From NCBI RefSeq assembly GCF_030580855.1, contig NZ_JAUQOP010000030.1, forward strand, positions 16,944 to 80,943: a stretch of DNA of 64,000 bases, written 5' to 3'. This stretch comes from Pseudomonas citrullilanati (GTDB lineage Bacteria; Pseudomonadota; Gammaproteobacteria; Pseudomonadales; Pseudomonadaceae). The notes beneath the pieces are model-generated. The model did not search any database and was not told the origin of the DNA. It worked only from the letters and a program-made list of their open reading frames with translations. The translations under genes were made by a program, and so were the position numbers. Shown here one piece after another: positions 42,926 to 51,727 of this stretch; the first letter of the stretch is position 1; the number at the start of each line of letters is the position of its first letter.

Positions 42926-43411
42926 TTACTCCGCAATTAAATCGGCGGCGATTATCACGCCATTGCGCTCCAGGTGCACGTAGTGGGCGATGAATAATCC
43001 GGTTTCCAGCTCACCTTCCAACCGATAGGGAATCTGCTCCCGGGGTTTCTGGAGCAGTTTCACCACCTCCCGCACCTGGGGCCACAGGTTGGTGCGGATC
43101 GGCACCTTGAAATAGGCACTGTGCCGGGGAGCTACGGTGAACCAGTGTTCATGTTCGCCTTCGGTCAGCAGCAGGTCGCCCAGGTGGATGCGGTAGGTCA
43201 GGCCGCGCACGGTCAGGTCGCTGTCGCCGGGGTTGTCGACGCGAAAGTGCAGGGTGAACTTCTGCTCCAGCAGCCGGGCCCGCACCACCTCGACCTTGGC
43301 CAGGTGCACCTGGGGCTCGGGCGCCTCTTCACCTTGCCAGGACGCACAGCCGCCAAGCCCGATGAACAGCAGCAGGCAAGTGATGCGGAGCAGGTGCGTT
43401 GTCTGGGTCAT
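42926..43411 (-). CDS. LEA type 2 family lipoprotein
   Basis: 161 residues. The signal peptide has a lipobox GLGGC with lipidated Cys near residue 22. The mature part has the WHy/LEA-2 beta-sandwich pattern: LLEQKFTLHFRVDNPGDSDLTVRGLTYRIHLGD, where RVDNPxxxxLTVxG is diagnostic. Bacterial LEA-2 lipoproteins are linked to desiccation or envelope protection but are poorly studied. It is followed 5 bp later by the His-rich SEC-C gene. Confidence 0.85.
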   Translation of the reverse strand: MTQTTHLLRITCLLLFIGLGGCASWQGEEAPEPQVHLAKVEVVRARLLEQKFTLHFRVDNPGDSDLTVRGLTYRIHLGDLLLTEGEHEHWFTVAPRHSAYFKVPIRTNLWPQVREVVKLLQKPREQIPYRLEGELETGLFIAHYVHLERNGVIIAADLIAE

Positions 43412-43479
43412 GTCCGCGCCTCTGGTTTACCCCAGTCTAGCCCGCTGGCGAAAGGCGTGAGTGTCGGACGTGTCCGAAA

Positions 43480-43962
43480 TCAACGGCCGAAGTAGCCCGC
43501 GCAGCACTTCTTGAACTTGTGCCCGCTGCCGCACGGGCAGCTGTCGTTGCGCCCGGCCTTGACCGGCACGGTCGGATCGATGAAGTACCAGCGCCCGTCG
43601 TTCTGCACGAACGAGGACTGTTCCCGGTGGCTGTGTTCGCCCTGGCCATCGTGCCAGCGCGCCGTGAACGTGACAAAGGCGTGTTCCGGCTGGCCGCCGA
43701 ACACTTCGCTGCTTTCCACCTCCAGCCCCAGCCAGGTGCTGTTGGCGCTCCAGTCGCGGATGGCCTGGCGGTCGAGGCCGTCCTGCTGGGCGGGCAGGGT
43801 CGTGCTGACGAGATAATCCACTAGTCCCAGTACGTAGGCGCTGTAGCGCGAGCGCATCAGGGCTTGCGCACAAGGCGCCGGGTGGCCGTCGTGGTAATGG
43901 CCGCAGCAGGCGTCCAGCGAATTGCCGCTGCCGCACGGGCAAATGGGGGTGTGTGGGCTCAT
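43480..43962 (-). CDS. ychJ: YchJ family (UPF0225) SEC-C protein
   Basis: 160 residues. Two SEC-C-like motifs bracket the protein: CPCGSGNSLDACCG at the N-terminus and NDSCPCGSGHKFKKCCAG at the C-terminus. The middle is the NTF2-like YchJ domain (PAPCAQALMRSRYSAYVLGLVDYLVSTT). Function is unknown in E. coli. The start at 43962 (MSPHTPICPCGSG) fits the first motif. It overlaps no gene and is preceded by the DUF6231-like gene 8 bp upstream. Confidence 0.9.
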   Translation of the reverse strand: MSPHTPICPCGSGNSLDACCGHYHDGHPAPCAQALMRSRYSAYVLGLVDYLVSTTLPAQQDGLDRQAIRDWSANSTWLGLEVESSEVFGGQPEHAFVTFTARWHDGQGEHSHREQSSFVQNDGRWYFIDPTVPVKAGRNDSCPCGSGHKFKKCCAGYFGR

Positions 43963-43970
43963 GGTCTCGG

Positions 43971-44468
43971 CTACCACCAGTATTTTCCAAAGTTTTCCGG
44001 GTTGGCCCAAAAGCGTGAGTTGAGCCAGTCGGGGACCTGCTTGTATTCAAGCAGATCGTAGGTGAACAAGGTCAGCACCTGTTCCTCGCGCTGGAATCGC
44101 TCGTTGGCTTGCAGGGCCAGGGAATAAAAATCTGTCTCTTGCCAGCCGCAGGCGTCCAGGTCCGCCAGTACGGCGATGCGGCTGGCGTTCAGGTTGCGGA
44201 TGCCACCCAACAGGTTCAGACCGTCGCGCTTGGGCAAATGCTCCAGGCAATCGAGCGCCAGGGCCAGGTCGAAACGCCGCGCCGCTACGTCCGCCGGCAA
44301 CGGCCCGGGGCCGGCGTGCACCACTTCGGCGGCCGGGTGTGCCTGTTGGAACGCCTCGAGCGCGGGAAAGCCGCTGGCACCGAGCAACAGCAGTCTTTGC
44401 GGGGCATAGCGCTCAAGCACGGCCGCCAAGGCTTGCTGGGGCGTGCGTGAAGAAATGGCAACGGTCAT
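43971..44468 (-). CDS. Methyltransferase-like protein (DUF6231 type)
   Basis: 165 residues. The opening RLLLLGASGFPALEAF resembles SAM-binding motif I, and FDLALALDCLEHLPKRDGLNLLGGIRNL resembles motif IV of class I methyltransferases (with the LEHL pattern). It is shorter than a full methyltransferase and its C-terminus (WLNSRFWANPENFGKYWW) is Trp/Asn-rich. It shares direction with ychJ, 8 bp away. The substrate is unknown. Confidence 0.7.
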   Translation of the reverse strand: MTVAISSRTPQQALAAVLERYAPQRLLLLGASGFPALEAFQQAHPAAEVVHAGPGPLPADVAARRFDLALALDCLEHLPKRDGLNLLGGIRNLNASRIAVLADLDACGWQETDFYSLALQANERFQREEQVLTLFTYDLLEYKQVPDWLNSRFWANPENFGKYWW

Positions 44469-44660
44469 CGAAGTTCCTCTGTCAGAGCCGCCACGATAGC
44501 CTGCCCGGACAGCGTGGCCTAGAGCGGTTTGCGCTTAACCGTGTCGAACGGTCGCAAACACTGGGCAAAAGCCGCGATCGCGTGAAGCTGGCGCAGATCC
44601 GAACTCGGGTCTTTACTCCCCTGAATCGGCGCCCAGCCGATCCCTCAAGGAGAACACCCG

Positions 44661-45356
44661 ATGAGCATAGTTCGGACAGCGTTACCCCTGGTTCTGCTAA
44701 CCAGTGTGTTGACTGGTTGCGCAGGTTTGCAGAAGACCGACTGGCCGATCTGTGCGGCCACCGGTGGTGTCGTCGGCGCCGGGTTGGGCGCCATCGAAAG
44801 CAGTTCCTGGATCGGTCCTGGCGCGTTGGTCGCCGGTACCGTGGCAGGGGCCTGGTGCTGGGCCCATGGCGACGGCGACGAAGACGGTGATGGCGTGCCG
44901 GACAGCCGCGACAAGTGCCCGGGGACGCCGAAGGGCGTGCAGGTCGATGCCGATGGCTGCCCGCCACCGGCGCCAGCGCCAGTGGTCGAGACCCCCGTGG
45001 TGGTCAAGGAAGAAACCATCGTGATCCGCGACGTGCACTTCGAATTCAACAAGGCCACGCTGACCCCGACCGACAAAGAGGTCCTGGGCACCGTCGCGAC
45101 CCGGTTGAAGCAGGAAACGTCCACCGCGCAACTGCGGGTCACCGGCCATACCGACAGCGTTGGCAGCGATGCGTATAACCAGCGGTTGTCGGAAAAACGC
45201 GCCAATTCGGTGGTGCAATACCTGGTCGAGCAGGGCGTGCCGCGCGCCAGTTTCGTCTCGGTGTCCGGCGCCGGGGAGAGCCAGCCGGTGGCCGATAACA
45301 AAACCGCCGACGGACGTGCCCTGAACCGCCGCACCGAAATTCGGATAAACCGCTGA
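44661..45356 (+). CDS. OmpA-family lipoprotein (first of a tandem pair)
   Basis: 231 residues. Lipobox VLTGC at residues 16-20 gives a lipidated Cys20. A Gly-rich hydrophobic hairpin (GGVVGAGLGAIESSSWIGPGALVAGTVAG) follows. DGDEDGDGVPDSRDKCPGTP is a thrombospondin type-3-like calcium repeat. The C-terminal OmpA domain (about residues 120-231) has the peptidoglycan-binding TGHTDSVGSDAYNQRLSEKRANSV. It should link outer membrane and cell wall. The paralogue follows 90 bp downstream. Confidence 0.9.
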   Translation: MSIVRTALPLVLLTSVLTGCAGLQKTDWPICAATGGVVGAGLGAIESSSWIGPGALVAGTVAGAWCWAHGDGDEDGDGVPDSRDKCPGTPKGVQVDADGCPPPAPAPVVETPVVVKEETIVIRDVHFEFNKATLTPTDKEVLGTVATRLKQETSTAQLRVTGHTDSVGSDAYNQRLSEKRANSVVQYLVEQGVPRASFVSVSGAGESQPVADNKTADGRALNRRTEIRINR

Positions 45357-45446
45357 AGCCCTTGCCATCCGCGGCTTGTAGAGTTGCGGATGGCCGTCTT
45401 TACTCCTGTGTGACCGGTATGGGCCGGTGACACAGGAGCCTTCACC

Positions 45447-46172
45447 ATGAACGTTCTAATCAGGGCCGCCTTACCGGTACTGCTCGCGAGCAGTCTGTTG
45501 TCCGGTTGCGCCACCCACAGCGATGGCAGCGCCGCTCTCAATCAACGTACCTGGCCGATCTGCAGCTTGATCGGCGGCTTGGCTGGCGGTGGCCTGGGCG
45601 CCATCGAAAGCAGTGGCTGGGCCGCCGGCGGCGCCGCGCTGGGCCTCTTGGGCGGTGGATTGATCTGTTACGCCCAGGATGGCGATGAAGACGACGATGG
45701 CGTGTTCGATCGCCGTGACCGTTGTCCCGATACGCCGGCCAACACCCCGGTCGAACATCACGGCTGCCCGCTGCCGCAATACCCGGCCAGCGCCCCGGTG
45801 GCCGAACCCGAGGCACCGGCGACGGAAGTCGTCACCCTCAACGATGCCGGCAAGGTGTTGTTCGATTTCGACAAGTCCGACCTCACGCCCGCCGCCCGAG
45901 GTGAGCTTGACGGGCTGATGGGCAAGCTGGGCCATGCCAATGTCGCCAGTATCCGTGTGGTCGGCCACACCGACAGCGTCGGGACGGATGCCTATAACCA
46001 AGGGTTGTCCGAGCGGCGGGCCAGTAGTGTCGTGGAGTACCTGCTGACCCAAGGGCTGGCGCCGGACAAGCTCACCAGTGAAGGCAAGGGGGAAAGCGAG
46101 CCGGTGGCCGATAACGAGACCGAGCAAGGGCGGGCGCAGAACCGTCGGGTGGAACTGCACATCCAGCGCTGA
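45447..46172 (+). CDS. OmpA-family lipoprotein (second of a tandem pair)
   Basis: 241 residues, same plan as the upstream gene: lipobox LLSGC with Cys21, Gly-rich segment (GGLAGGGLGAIESSGWAAGGAALGLLGGG), DGDEDDDGVFDRRDRCPDTP repeat and an OmpA domain (VGHTDSVGTDAYNQGLSERRASSV). The shared KxxWPIC and GLGAIESS blocks show recent tandem duplication. A strong ribosome-binding site (CAGGAG) precedes it by several bases. Confidence 0.9.
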   Translation: MNVLIRAALPVLLASSLLSGCATHSDGSAALNQRTWPICSLIGGLAGGGLGAIESSGWAAGGAALGLLGGGLICYAQDGDEDDDGVFDRRDRCPDTPANTPVEHHGCPLPQYPASAPVAEPEAPATEVVTLNDAGKVLFDFDKSDLTPAARGELDGLMGKLGHANVASIRVVGHTDSVGTDAYNQGLSERRASSVVEYLLTQGLAPDKLTSEGKGESEPVADNETEQGRAQNRRVELHIQR

Positions 46173-46328
46173 TCCGGTCCACTGACAGTCCGCCGATGGC
46201 CGCCGGCTCGCCATGACGGGAACCGGCGGCCGTCGGCCGGCGTTAAATTAAATTTGCCCCGGCCTCTGGCTTATCCCGCGCGCTAGCCGTTACTGTGCGC
46301 CCAAAGAATAATGTTGATCGGGGGGCGT

Positions 46329-46601
46329 ATGAAGGTGTTCTGGGGGCTGGGCCGCTTGTTGACCCTGCTGTTCTGGCTAGTGGTGCTGGTCAACCTGAGC
46401 ATGCCGCTGGTCCATCCGCTGGCTCTGCTGGTCAATCTCGCCGGCGCTGTGCTGCTGGTGCTCCATGGGCTGGAACTGCTGCTGTTCAGGGCCAGTTTCC
46501 GCGGGCGACCGGCACCGGGCCGCGATCGCCTGCGCGTGCTGCTGTTCGGCATTTTCCACCTGCAAACCCTTCCGGTCGCGCCAGAGGCTTCCCATGCGTA
46601 A
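46329..46601 (+). CDS. DUF1145 family membrane protein (YhhL-like)
   Basis: 90 residues with two hydrophobic segments (LTLLFWLVVLVNLSMPLV and LALLVNLAGAVLLVLHGLELLLF). Matches the YhhL/DUF1145 layout. The start at 46329 (MKVFWGLGR) follows GGGGGCG. Its end overlaps the next gene by 8 bp, so the two are probably translated from one transcript. Confidence 0.8.
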   Translation: MKVFWGLGRLLTLLFWLVVLVNLSMPLVHPLALLVNLAGAVLLVLHGLELLLFRASFRGRPAPGRDRLRVLLFGIFHLQTLPVAPEASHA

Positions 46602-47352
46602 ATTGTGCCTGCTCTTCGCCCTCGTCTGCCCATGGGCCTCGGCCCAGGTACTGGAGGTGGAAAGCCATTCGCTGATGCGCCTGCCCAATACCACCAGCAC
46701 CCTGACCCTGGAGCGGTTGGTCGTGGCCGATTACGGCACGCTGCTGGTGCCGTCCAATGTCACCGAATTGTCCGTTGGCCAACTGCACCTGGGGCGTGAA
46801 GCCCGGATCGCCATCGTGCCGGCGCAACAGGCGTTGGACCTGAAGGTGGCTCAGGCAGAATTGGCCGAGGGCAGCCAGATCACGTCGCGCGGCGCCCCGG
46901 GCACCTACACGAAGGCGGCACGGCCGGGACGTGATCTCAATCTGCGTTTCAATGCCTTGACTGCGCCTGTGCTGTCCGTGGATGCGCGCGGCGGTGCCGG
47001 CGCGCCGGGTTATGTCGGCCTGGACGGCGCCAACGGCCAGGCGCCGGGTTGCACGTGGGGCGCGGCCGGTCGTGGCGCCGACGGCAGCAATGGCAGCGAC
47101 GGCCTGCCGGGCGCGGCGGGTGCGCGAGTACGCCTCGAATTGCCGAGCGCCTTCCCCGCCGAGCAGATCAAGGTGACGGTGGACGGCGGTGCCGGCGGCG
47201 CCCCGGGGCCGGGTGGCAAGCCCGGGCACGGTGGCAAGGCCAAGGGCTGCCTGGTCTATACCGCGGATGGCGGCAAAAGCGGCCGCCCTGGCGCCGACGG
47301 CCAGCCTGGGCCTGCCGGAGCGGCGGGCGTGGTAACGGTGCAGCGGTTCTAG
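46594..47352 (+). CDS. Secreted collagen-like Gly-rich protein
   Basis: 252 residues with a signal peptide (MRKLCLLFALVCPWASA, cut before Gln). The first 110 mature residues are beta-like (TSTLTLERLVVADYGTLLV). From about residue 125 it has collagen-like G-rich segments (GGAGAPGYVGLDGANGQAPG; GRGADGSNGSDGLPGAAG; GGAGGAPGPGGKPGHGGKA; GRPGADGQPGPAGAAG). Two Cys (CTWG and GCLVY) may pair. The start overlaps the DUF1145 stop. I do not recognise the name; the G-X-Y content is too irregular for a firm triple helix. Confidence 0.75.
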   Translation: MRKLCLLFALVCPWASAQVLEVESHSLMRLPNTTSTLTLERLVVADYGTLLVPSNVTELSVGQLHLGREARIAIVPAQQALDLKVAQAELAEGSQITSRGAPGTYTKAARPGRDLNLRFNALTAPVLSVDARGGAGAPGYVGLDGANGQAPGCTWGAAGRGADGSNGSDGLPGAAGARVRLELPSAFPAEQIKVTVDGGAGGAPGPGGKPGHGGKAKGCLVYTADGGKSGRPGADGQPGPAGAAGVVTVQRF

Positions 47353-47370
47353 GACGGCTTCGAATCTGAC

Positions 47371-47595
47371 TGTGGGAGCCAGCCTGCTCGCGAAGGTGAC
47401 GGCACAGTCCGACATCACGGGTTGAGCCAGACCGCCATCGCGAGCAGGCCCGCTCCCACAGAGGGATTTGGGGTGGCCCGGGAAATTGTGTCCTAGCCAG
47501 ATCCGGTGTGGGAGCGAGCCTGCTCGCGATAGCGTCGGGTCAGCCAGTCCTGAGGTGGCGGGTACACCGCCATCGCGAGCAGGCTGGCTCCCACA
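47371..47595. repeat. Cluster of four REP copies (two inverted pairs)
   Basis: Copies at 47371-47397, 47434-47460, 47507-47533 and 47567-47595 alternate in orientation. They fill nearly the entire 261-bp gap between the convergent collagen-like and CopD-like genes. Copies 1 and 4 share the GGGAGCCAGCC variant, so the outer pair was probably formed together and the inner pair (47434, 47507) is of the ordinary type. Confidence 0.9.
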
Positions 47596-47613
47596 GAGGG
47601 TGATGCGTTACGT

Positions 47614-48078
47614 TCAGAACATCGGTCGCGCCGCGCCGAGCGCCACCACCAGCAAACCGATCAGCAGGTTGATGCCCACCAGCTTGCGGATTTTCCCCAG
47701 CATCGCCGCGCCCGTTGGCCAGTCCTGCGCGGCCACGGCATTGCGCAATGGCGGCAACTGCAAGGCCTGGATGCGGATGAACAGGGCGGTCATTACCACG
47801 TACAAGCCCATCATCACCTGTACATAACGCGGCGCGGTTTCGAAACCGGCGAAGCGCAAGTGGATCAGGCCTACACCGCTGATCGGCAAAAGTATCACCG
47901 CGACCCACACCCAAATGAAAAAACGCTGAAACACTTCCACCCACAGCGTGAGCCTGGCAGGGCCCTCAAGTGCCGTCATTGCGGCGGGTCGCAGGATCAT
48001 CCAGGCGAAAAACATGCCGCCGACCCAGACCAGGGCCGCCAACAAATGCAGGGTGTAGACAAGGGCAAAGGGTGTCAT
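47614..48078 (-). CDS. CopD-like integral membrane protein
   Basis: 154 residues with four hydrophobic segments and conserved His in LHLLAALVWVGGMFFAWMILRPAA, the pattern of CopD/DUF4149-like proteins. Full CopD proteins of copper operons are longer, so this is a short family member; heme or copper handling is conjecture. It is divergent from dinG with 99 bp between, and the LexA-like box there could control both. Confidence 0.75.
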   Translation of the reverse strand: MTPFALVYTLHLLAALVWVGGMFFAWMILRPAAMTALEGPARLTLWVEVFQRFFIWVWVAVILLPISGVGLIHLRFAGFETAPRYVQVMMGLYVVMTALFIRIQALQLPPLRNAVAAQDWPTGAAMLGKIRKLVGINLLIGLLVVALGAARPMF

Positions 48079-48139
48079 TGGGTTACTCCGTTCTGCGCAG
48101 GATTCATTAGCGGGGTATGATAGCCGCCGATCCGAACCA

Positions 48140-48155
48140 CTGAAAATTTATCCAG
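48140..48155. promoter_or_regulatory. Candidate LexA box between copD-like gene and dinG
   Basis: CTGAAAATTTATCCAG fits CTG-N10-CAG with an AT-rich centre; its inner bases are less palindromic than in the recA and dinB boxes. It lies 22 bp before the dinG ATG and 61 bp from the divergent gene. dinG is SOS-induced in E. coli. Confidence 0.65.
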
Positions 48156-48177
48156 CGTTTCCAGCGCCCGACCATTC

Positions 48178-50322
48178 ATGATCAGCACCGAACTCAAAAC
48201 CACGATCCAGGGCGCCTATTCGCGTTTTCTCGAAGCCAAGAGCCTGAAACCGCGATACGGCCAGCGCCTGATGATCGCCGAAGTGGCGAAAGTCCTCGGC
48301 GATATCGACACCGACGACGAAGGCCGGCGCAATGGCGAGCCCGCCGTCGTGGCGGTGGAGGCCGGCACCGGTACCGGCAAGACCGTGGCCTACAGCCTGG
48401 CGGCGATTCCCAGCGCCAAGGCTGCCGGCAAGCGCCTGGTGATCGCCACGGCCACCGTCGCCCTGCAGGAGCAGATCGTCTACAAGGACCTGCCCGACCT
48501 GATGCGCAACAGCGGGCTGAGCTTCACCTTCGCCCTGGCCAAGGGCCGTGGGCGCTACATGTGCCTGTCCAAGCTCGACATGCTGCTCCAGGAAGGCCAG
48601 GCGCAGACCGCCACGGCCCAGTTGTTCGAGGAAGAAGGCTTCAAGATCGAGGTCGACGAGGCCAGCCAGAAGCTGTTCACCAGCATGATCGAGAAACTCG
48701 CCGGCAATAAGTGGGACGGCGACCGCGACAGTTGGTCCACCGCGCTGGAAGACGCCGATTGGGCCCGCCTGACCACCGATCACAGCCAGTGCACCAATCG
48801 CCATTGCCCGAACTTCGGTCAGTGCGCCTTCTACAAGGCCCGCGAAGGCATGGGCAAGGTCGATGTGATCGTCACCAACCACGACATGGTCCTGGCCGAC
48901 CTGGCCCTGGGCGGTGGCGCGGTGCTGCCGGACCCGCGGGACACGATCTACGTGTTCGACGAAGGCCATCACCTGCCGGACAAGGCCATCGGTCATTTCG
49001 CCCATTACACCCGGTTGCGTTCCACCGCCGACTGGCTGGAAACCACCGCCAAGAACCTCACCAAGCTGTTGGCCCAGCATCCCTTGCCCGGCGACCTGGG
49101 CAAGCTGATCGAGCAGGTGCCCGAGCTGGCGCGGGAAATCAAGACGAACCAGCAGTTCATGTTCACCGCCTGCGAGCAGGTGGCCGACTTCAAGCCGGGC
49201 GAAGACGTCGAGGGCCGCGAGCGACCCCGCCACCGGTTCGTCGGTGGAGTGATCCCCGAGCACATGCGCGAAATGGGCATCGAGCTCAAGAAAGGCTTCG
49301 CGCGCCTGACCGACCTGTTCACCCGCCTGACCGACCTGCTCAAGGAAGGCATGGACGGCGAAGTGAATATCGGCATCGCCAGCAACCAGGCCGAGGAATG
49401 GTACCCATTGTTCGGCAGCCTGTTGTCGCGGTCCCAGGGCAACTGGGAGCTATGGACGGCCTTCACCGTCGAGGACCCGGAAGACAACCCGCCGATGGCG
49501 CGCTGGCTGACCCTGGCCGAAAGCGGCTCGCTGTTCGACATCGAGGTCAACGCCAGCCCGATCCTGGCGGCGGACATGCTGCGGCGCAACCTGTGGAACG
49601 TCGCCTATGGCGCGCTGGTGACTTCCGCCACGCTGACGGCCCTGGGCACGTTCGACCGCTTCCGCATGCGTGCCGGGCTGCCCAAGAAAGCTGTGACCGC
49701 CGTGGTCCCGAGCCCTTTCCACCATGCCGATGCCGGCGTGTTGCGGGTGCCGGACCTCAACGCCGACCCACGGGATGCCGCCGGCCATACCGCTGCGATC
49801 ATCCGCGACCTGCCGGAGCTGGTGGAAGGCTCGCGCGGCACCCTGGTGCTGTTTTCCTCGCGCAAGCAAATGCAGGACGTGTTCGACGGTCTTGACCGTG
49901 ATTGGCGCAAGCAGGTGTTCATTCAGGGCAACCTGTCGAAGCAGGAAACCCTGAACAAGCACAAGGCCCGGGTCGACGGCGGGGACTCCAGCGTGTTGTT
50001 CGGCCTGGCCAGTTTTGCCGAGGGTGTCGACTTGCCGGGGGCGTATTGCGAACACGTGGTGATCGCCAAGATTCCGTTCTCGGTGCCCGACGATCCGGTG
50101 GAAGCCGCGCTGGCCGAGTGGATCGAGGCCCGGGGCGGCAACCCGTTCATGGAGATCTCCGTGCCGGATGCGTCGCTGAAACTGGTCCAGGCCTGTGGCC
50201 GGCTGCTGCGCACCGAGGAAGACCGCGGGACCATCACCTTGCTTGACCGCAGGCTGGTGACCCAGCGTTATGGCAAGGCGATCCTGAATGCGCTGCCGCC
50301 ATTTCGGCGGGAAATTTCCTGA
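48178..50322 (+). CDS. dinG: ATP-dependent DNA helicase DinG
   Basis: 714 residues, XPD-like 5'-3' helicase with an Fe-S cluster that unwinds D-loops, R-loops and G-quadruplexes. Walker A is GTGTGKT at 63-69; the Fe-S Cys lie in RYMCLSKLDM and HSQCTNRHCPNFGQCAF; the DEAH-like box is DEGHHLPD. LFSSRKQMQDVF and QACGRLLRTEEDRGTI are the C-terminal motifs. Direct ATG start with a possible SOS site 22 bp upstream. Confidence 0.95.
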   Translation: MISTELKTTIQGAYSRFLEAKSLKPRYGQRLMIAEVAKVLGDIDTDDEGRRNGEPAVVAVEAGTGTGKTVAYSLAAIPSAKAAGKRLVIATATVALQEQIVYKDLPDLMRNSGLSFTFALAKGRGRYMCLSKLDMLLQEGQAQTATAQLFEEEGFKIEVDEASQKLFTSMIEKLAGNKWDGDRDSWSTALEDADWARLTTDHSQCTNRHCPNFGQCAFYKAREGMGKVDVIVTNHDMVLADLALGGGAVLPDPRDTIYVFDEGHHLPDKAIGHFAHYTRLRSTADWLETTAKNLTKLLAQHPLPGDLGKLIEQVPELAREIKTNQQFMFTACEQVADFKPGEDVEGRERPRHRFVGGVIPEHMREMGIELKKGFARLTDLFTRLTDLLKEGMDGEVNIGIASNQAEEWYPLFGSLLSRSQGNWELWTAFTVEDPEDNPPMARWLTLAESGSLFDIEVNASPILAADMLRRNLWNVAYGALVTSATLTALGTFDRFRMRAGLPKKAVTAVVPSPFHHADAGVLRVPDLNADPRDAAGHTAAIIRDLPELVEGSRGTLVLFSSRKQMQDVFDGLDRDWRKQVFIQGNLSKQETLNKHKARVDGGDSSVLFGLASFAEGVDLPGAYCEHVVIAKIPFSVPDDPVEAALAEWIEARGGNPFMEISVPDASLKLVQACGRLLRTEEDRGTITLLDRRLVTQRYGKAILNALPPFRREIS

Positions 50323-50462
50323 GGCCGGGCGGCAAGGTGCTCTAGAGACAGCCTTCTCCAGGCGCGGGCGAACTGCCAGCCGTCCCGTGGTGGTTCCCAA
50401 AACCGCCAATGGCTGAAACAATGCGGCCACGTGAGAAAGCCTTTGTTTCGAGGGAGTTGCGG

Positions 50463-51608
50463 GTGCACATTCAAGGTCATTATGAACTTCAGTTCGAAGC
50501 CGTGCGTGAAGCCTTCGCGGCGCTGTTCGACGATCCTCAGGAGCGCGGCGCGGCGTTGTGCATCCAGGTCGGTGGCCGGACGGTGATCGACCTGTGGGCC
50601 GGCACGGCGGACAAGGACGGCCATGAGGCCTGGCACAGCGACACCCTCGCCAATCTGTTTTCCTGCACCAAGACCTTCACCGCCGTCGCCGCCCTGCAAT
50701 TGGTGGCTGAAGGCAAGTTGCAACTGGACGCCCCGGTCGCGCGCTACTGGCCGGAGTTCGCCGCCGCCGGCAAAGGCGCCATCACCCTGCGCCAACTGCT
50801 CTGTCATCAGGCCGGCCTGCCGGCCCTGCGCGAACTGTTGCCGCCCGAGGCGCTGTATGACTGGCAAGCCATGGTCGATGCCCTGGCCGCCGAAAGCCCC
50901 TGGTGGACGCCCGGCGAAGGGCACGGCTACGCCGCGATCACCTACGGTTGGCTGGTCGGCGAGCTGTTGCGCAGGGCGGACGGTCGTGGCCCGGGGGAGT
51001 CCATCGTGGCCCGGGTGGCCAAGCCGTTGGGCCTGGATTTCCACGTGGGGCTGGCCGATGCCGAATTCCATCGCGTGGCCCACATCGCCCGCGGCAAGGG
51101 TAACGTCGGCGACGCGGCGGCCCAGCGCCTGCTGCAAGTGACGATGCGCGAACCCACGGCCATGACCACGCGGGCCTTCACCAATCCGCCGTCGATCATG
51201 ACCAGCACCAACAAGCCGGAATGGCGGCGCATGCAGCAACCCGCCGCCAACGGCCATGGCAATGCCCGCAGCGTGGCCGGTTTTTATGCCGGCCTGCTGG
51301 ACGGCAGCCTGCTGGAAGGGGAAATGCTCGATGAGCTGACTCGCCAGCACAGCTTCGGCGACGACAAGACATTGCTGACCCAGACCCGTTTCGGCCTGGG
51401 TTGCATGCTGGACCAGCCAGACGTGGCGAACGCGACCTTCGGCCTCGGGCCACGGGCGTTCGGGCATCCGGGGGCAGGCGGCTCCATCGGTTTCGCCGAT
51501 CCGGAACACGATGTCGCGTTTGGCTTCGTGACCAACACGCTTGGCCCGTACGTGCTGATGGACCCGCGCGCGCAGAACCTGGCAAGGGTCCTTGCCACTT
51601 GTCTGTAA
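50463..51608 (+). CDS. Serine hydrolase, beta-lactamase/EstB family
   Basis: 381 residues from a GTG start (VHIQGHYELQFEAV). SxxK is SCTK with Ser67 and Lys70, the Tyr general base is in AAITYGWLVGE and a third motif is HPGAGG near the C-terminus. These class C-like folds are mostly esterases or D-aminopeptidases, not drug-resistance enzymes. GTG at 50463 has an AGGGAG site 6 bp upstream; a longer ATG start at 50409 is possible but unlike relatives. Substrate unknown. Confidence 0.82.
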   Translation: MHIQGHYELQFEAVREAFAALFDDPQERGAALCIQVGGRTVIDLWAGTADKDGHEAWHSDTLANLFSCTKTFTAVAALQLVAEGKLQLDAPVARYWPEFAAAGKGAITLRQLLCHQAGLPALRELLPPEALYDWQAMVDALAAESPWWTPGEGHGYAAITYGWLVGELLRRADGRGPGESIVARVAKPLGLDFHVGLADAEFHRVAHIARGKGNVGDAAAQRLLQVTMREPTAMTTRAFTNPPSIMTSTNKPEWRRMQQPAANGHGNARSVAGFYAGLLDGSLLEGEMLDELTRQHSFGDDKTLLTQTRFGLGCMLDQPDVANATFGLGPRAFGHPGAGGSIGFADPEHDVAFGFVTNTLGPYVLMDPRAQNLARVLATCL

Positions 51609-51727
51609 AACGCCATTGAAGGCGATGGGCACAGGAACCTCATGCCCTTTTCAGTTTCGAAGCGTCTGTTTATGTGGCCTGGACACGGCCTTCAACTTTT
51701 TCATTTACATCATTTTGTGGATATCCA

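Noticed and set aside
50463..51608. Reading the serine hydrolase as an AmpC antibiotic-resistance beta-lactamase.
   Set aside because: It has SCTK and lacks the class C surroundings and a signal peptide; it fits EstB-like esterases.
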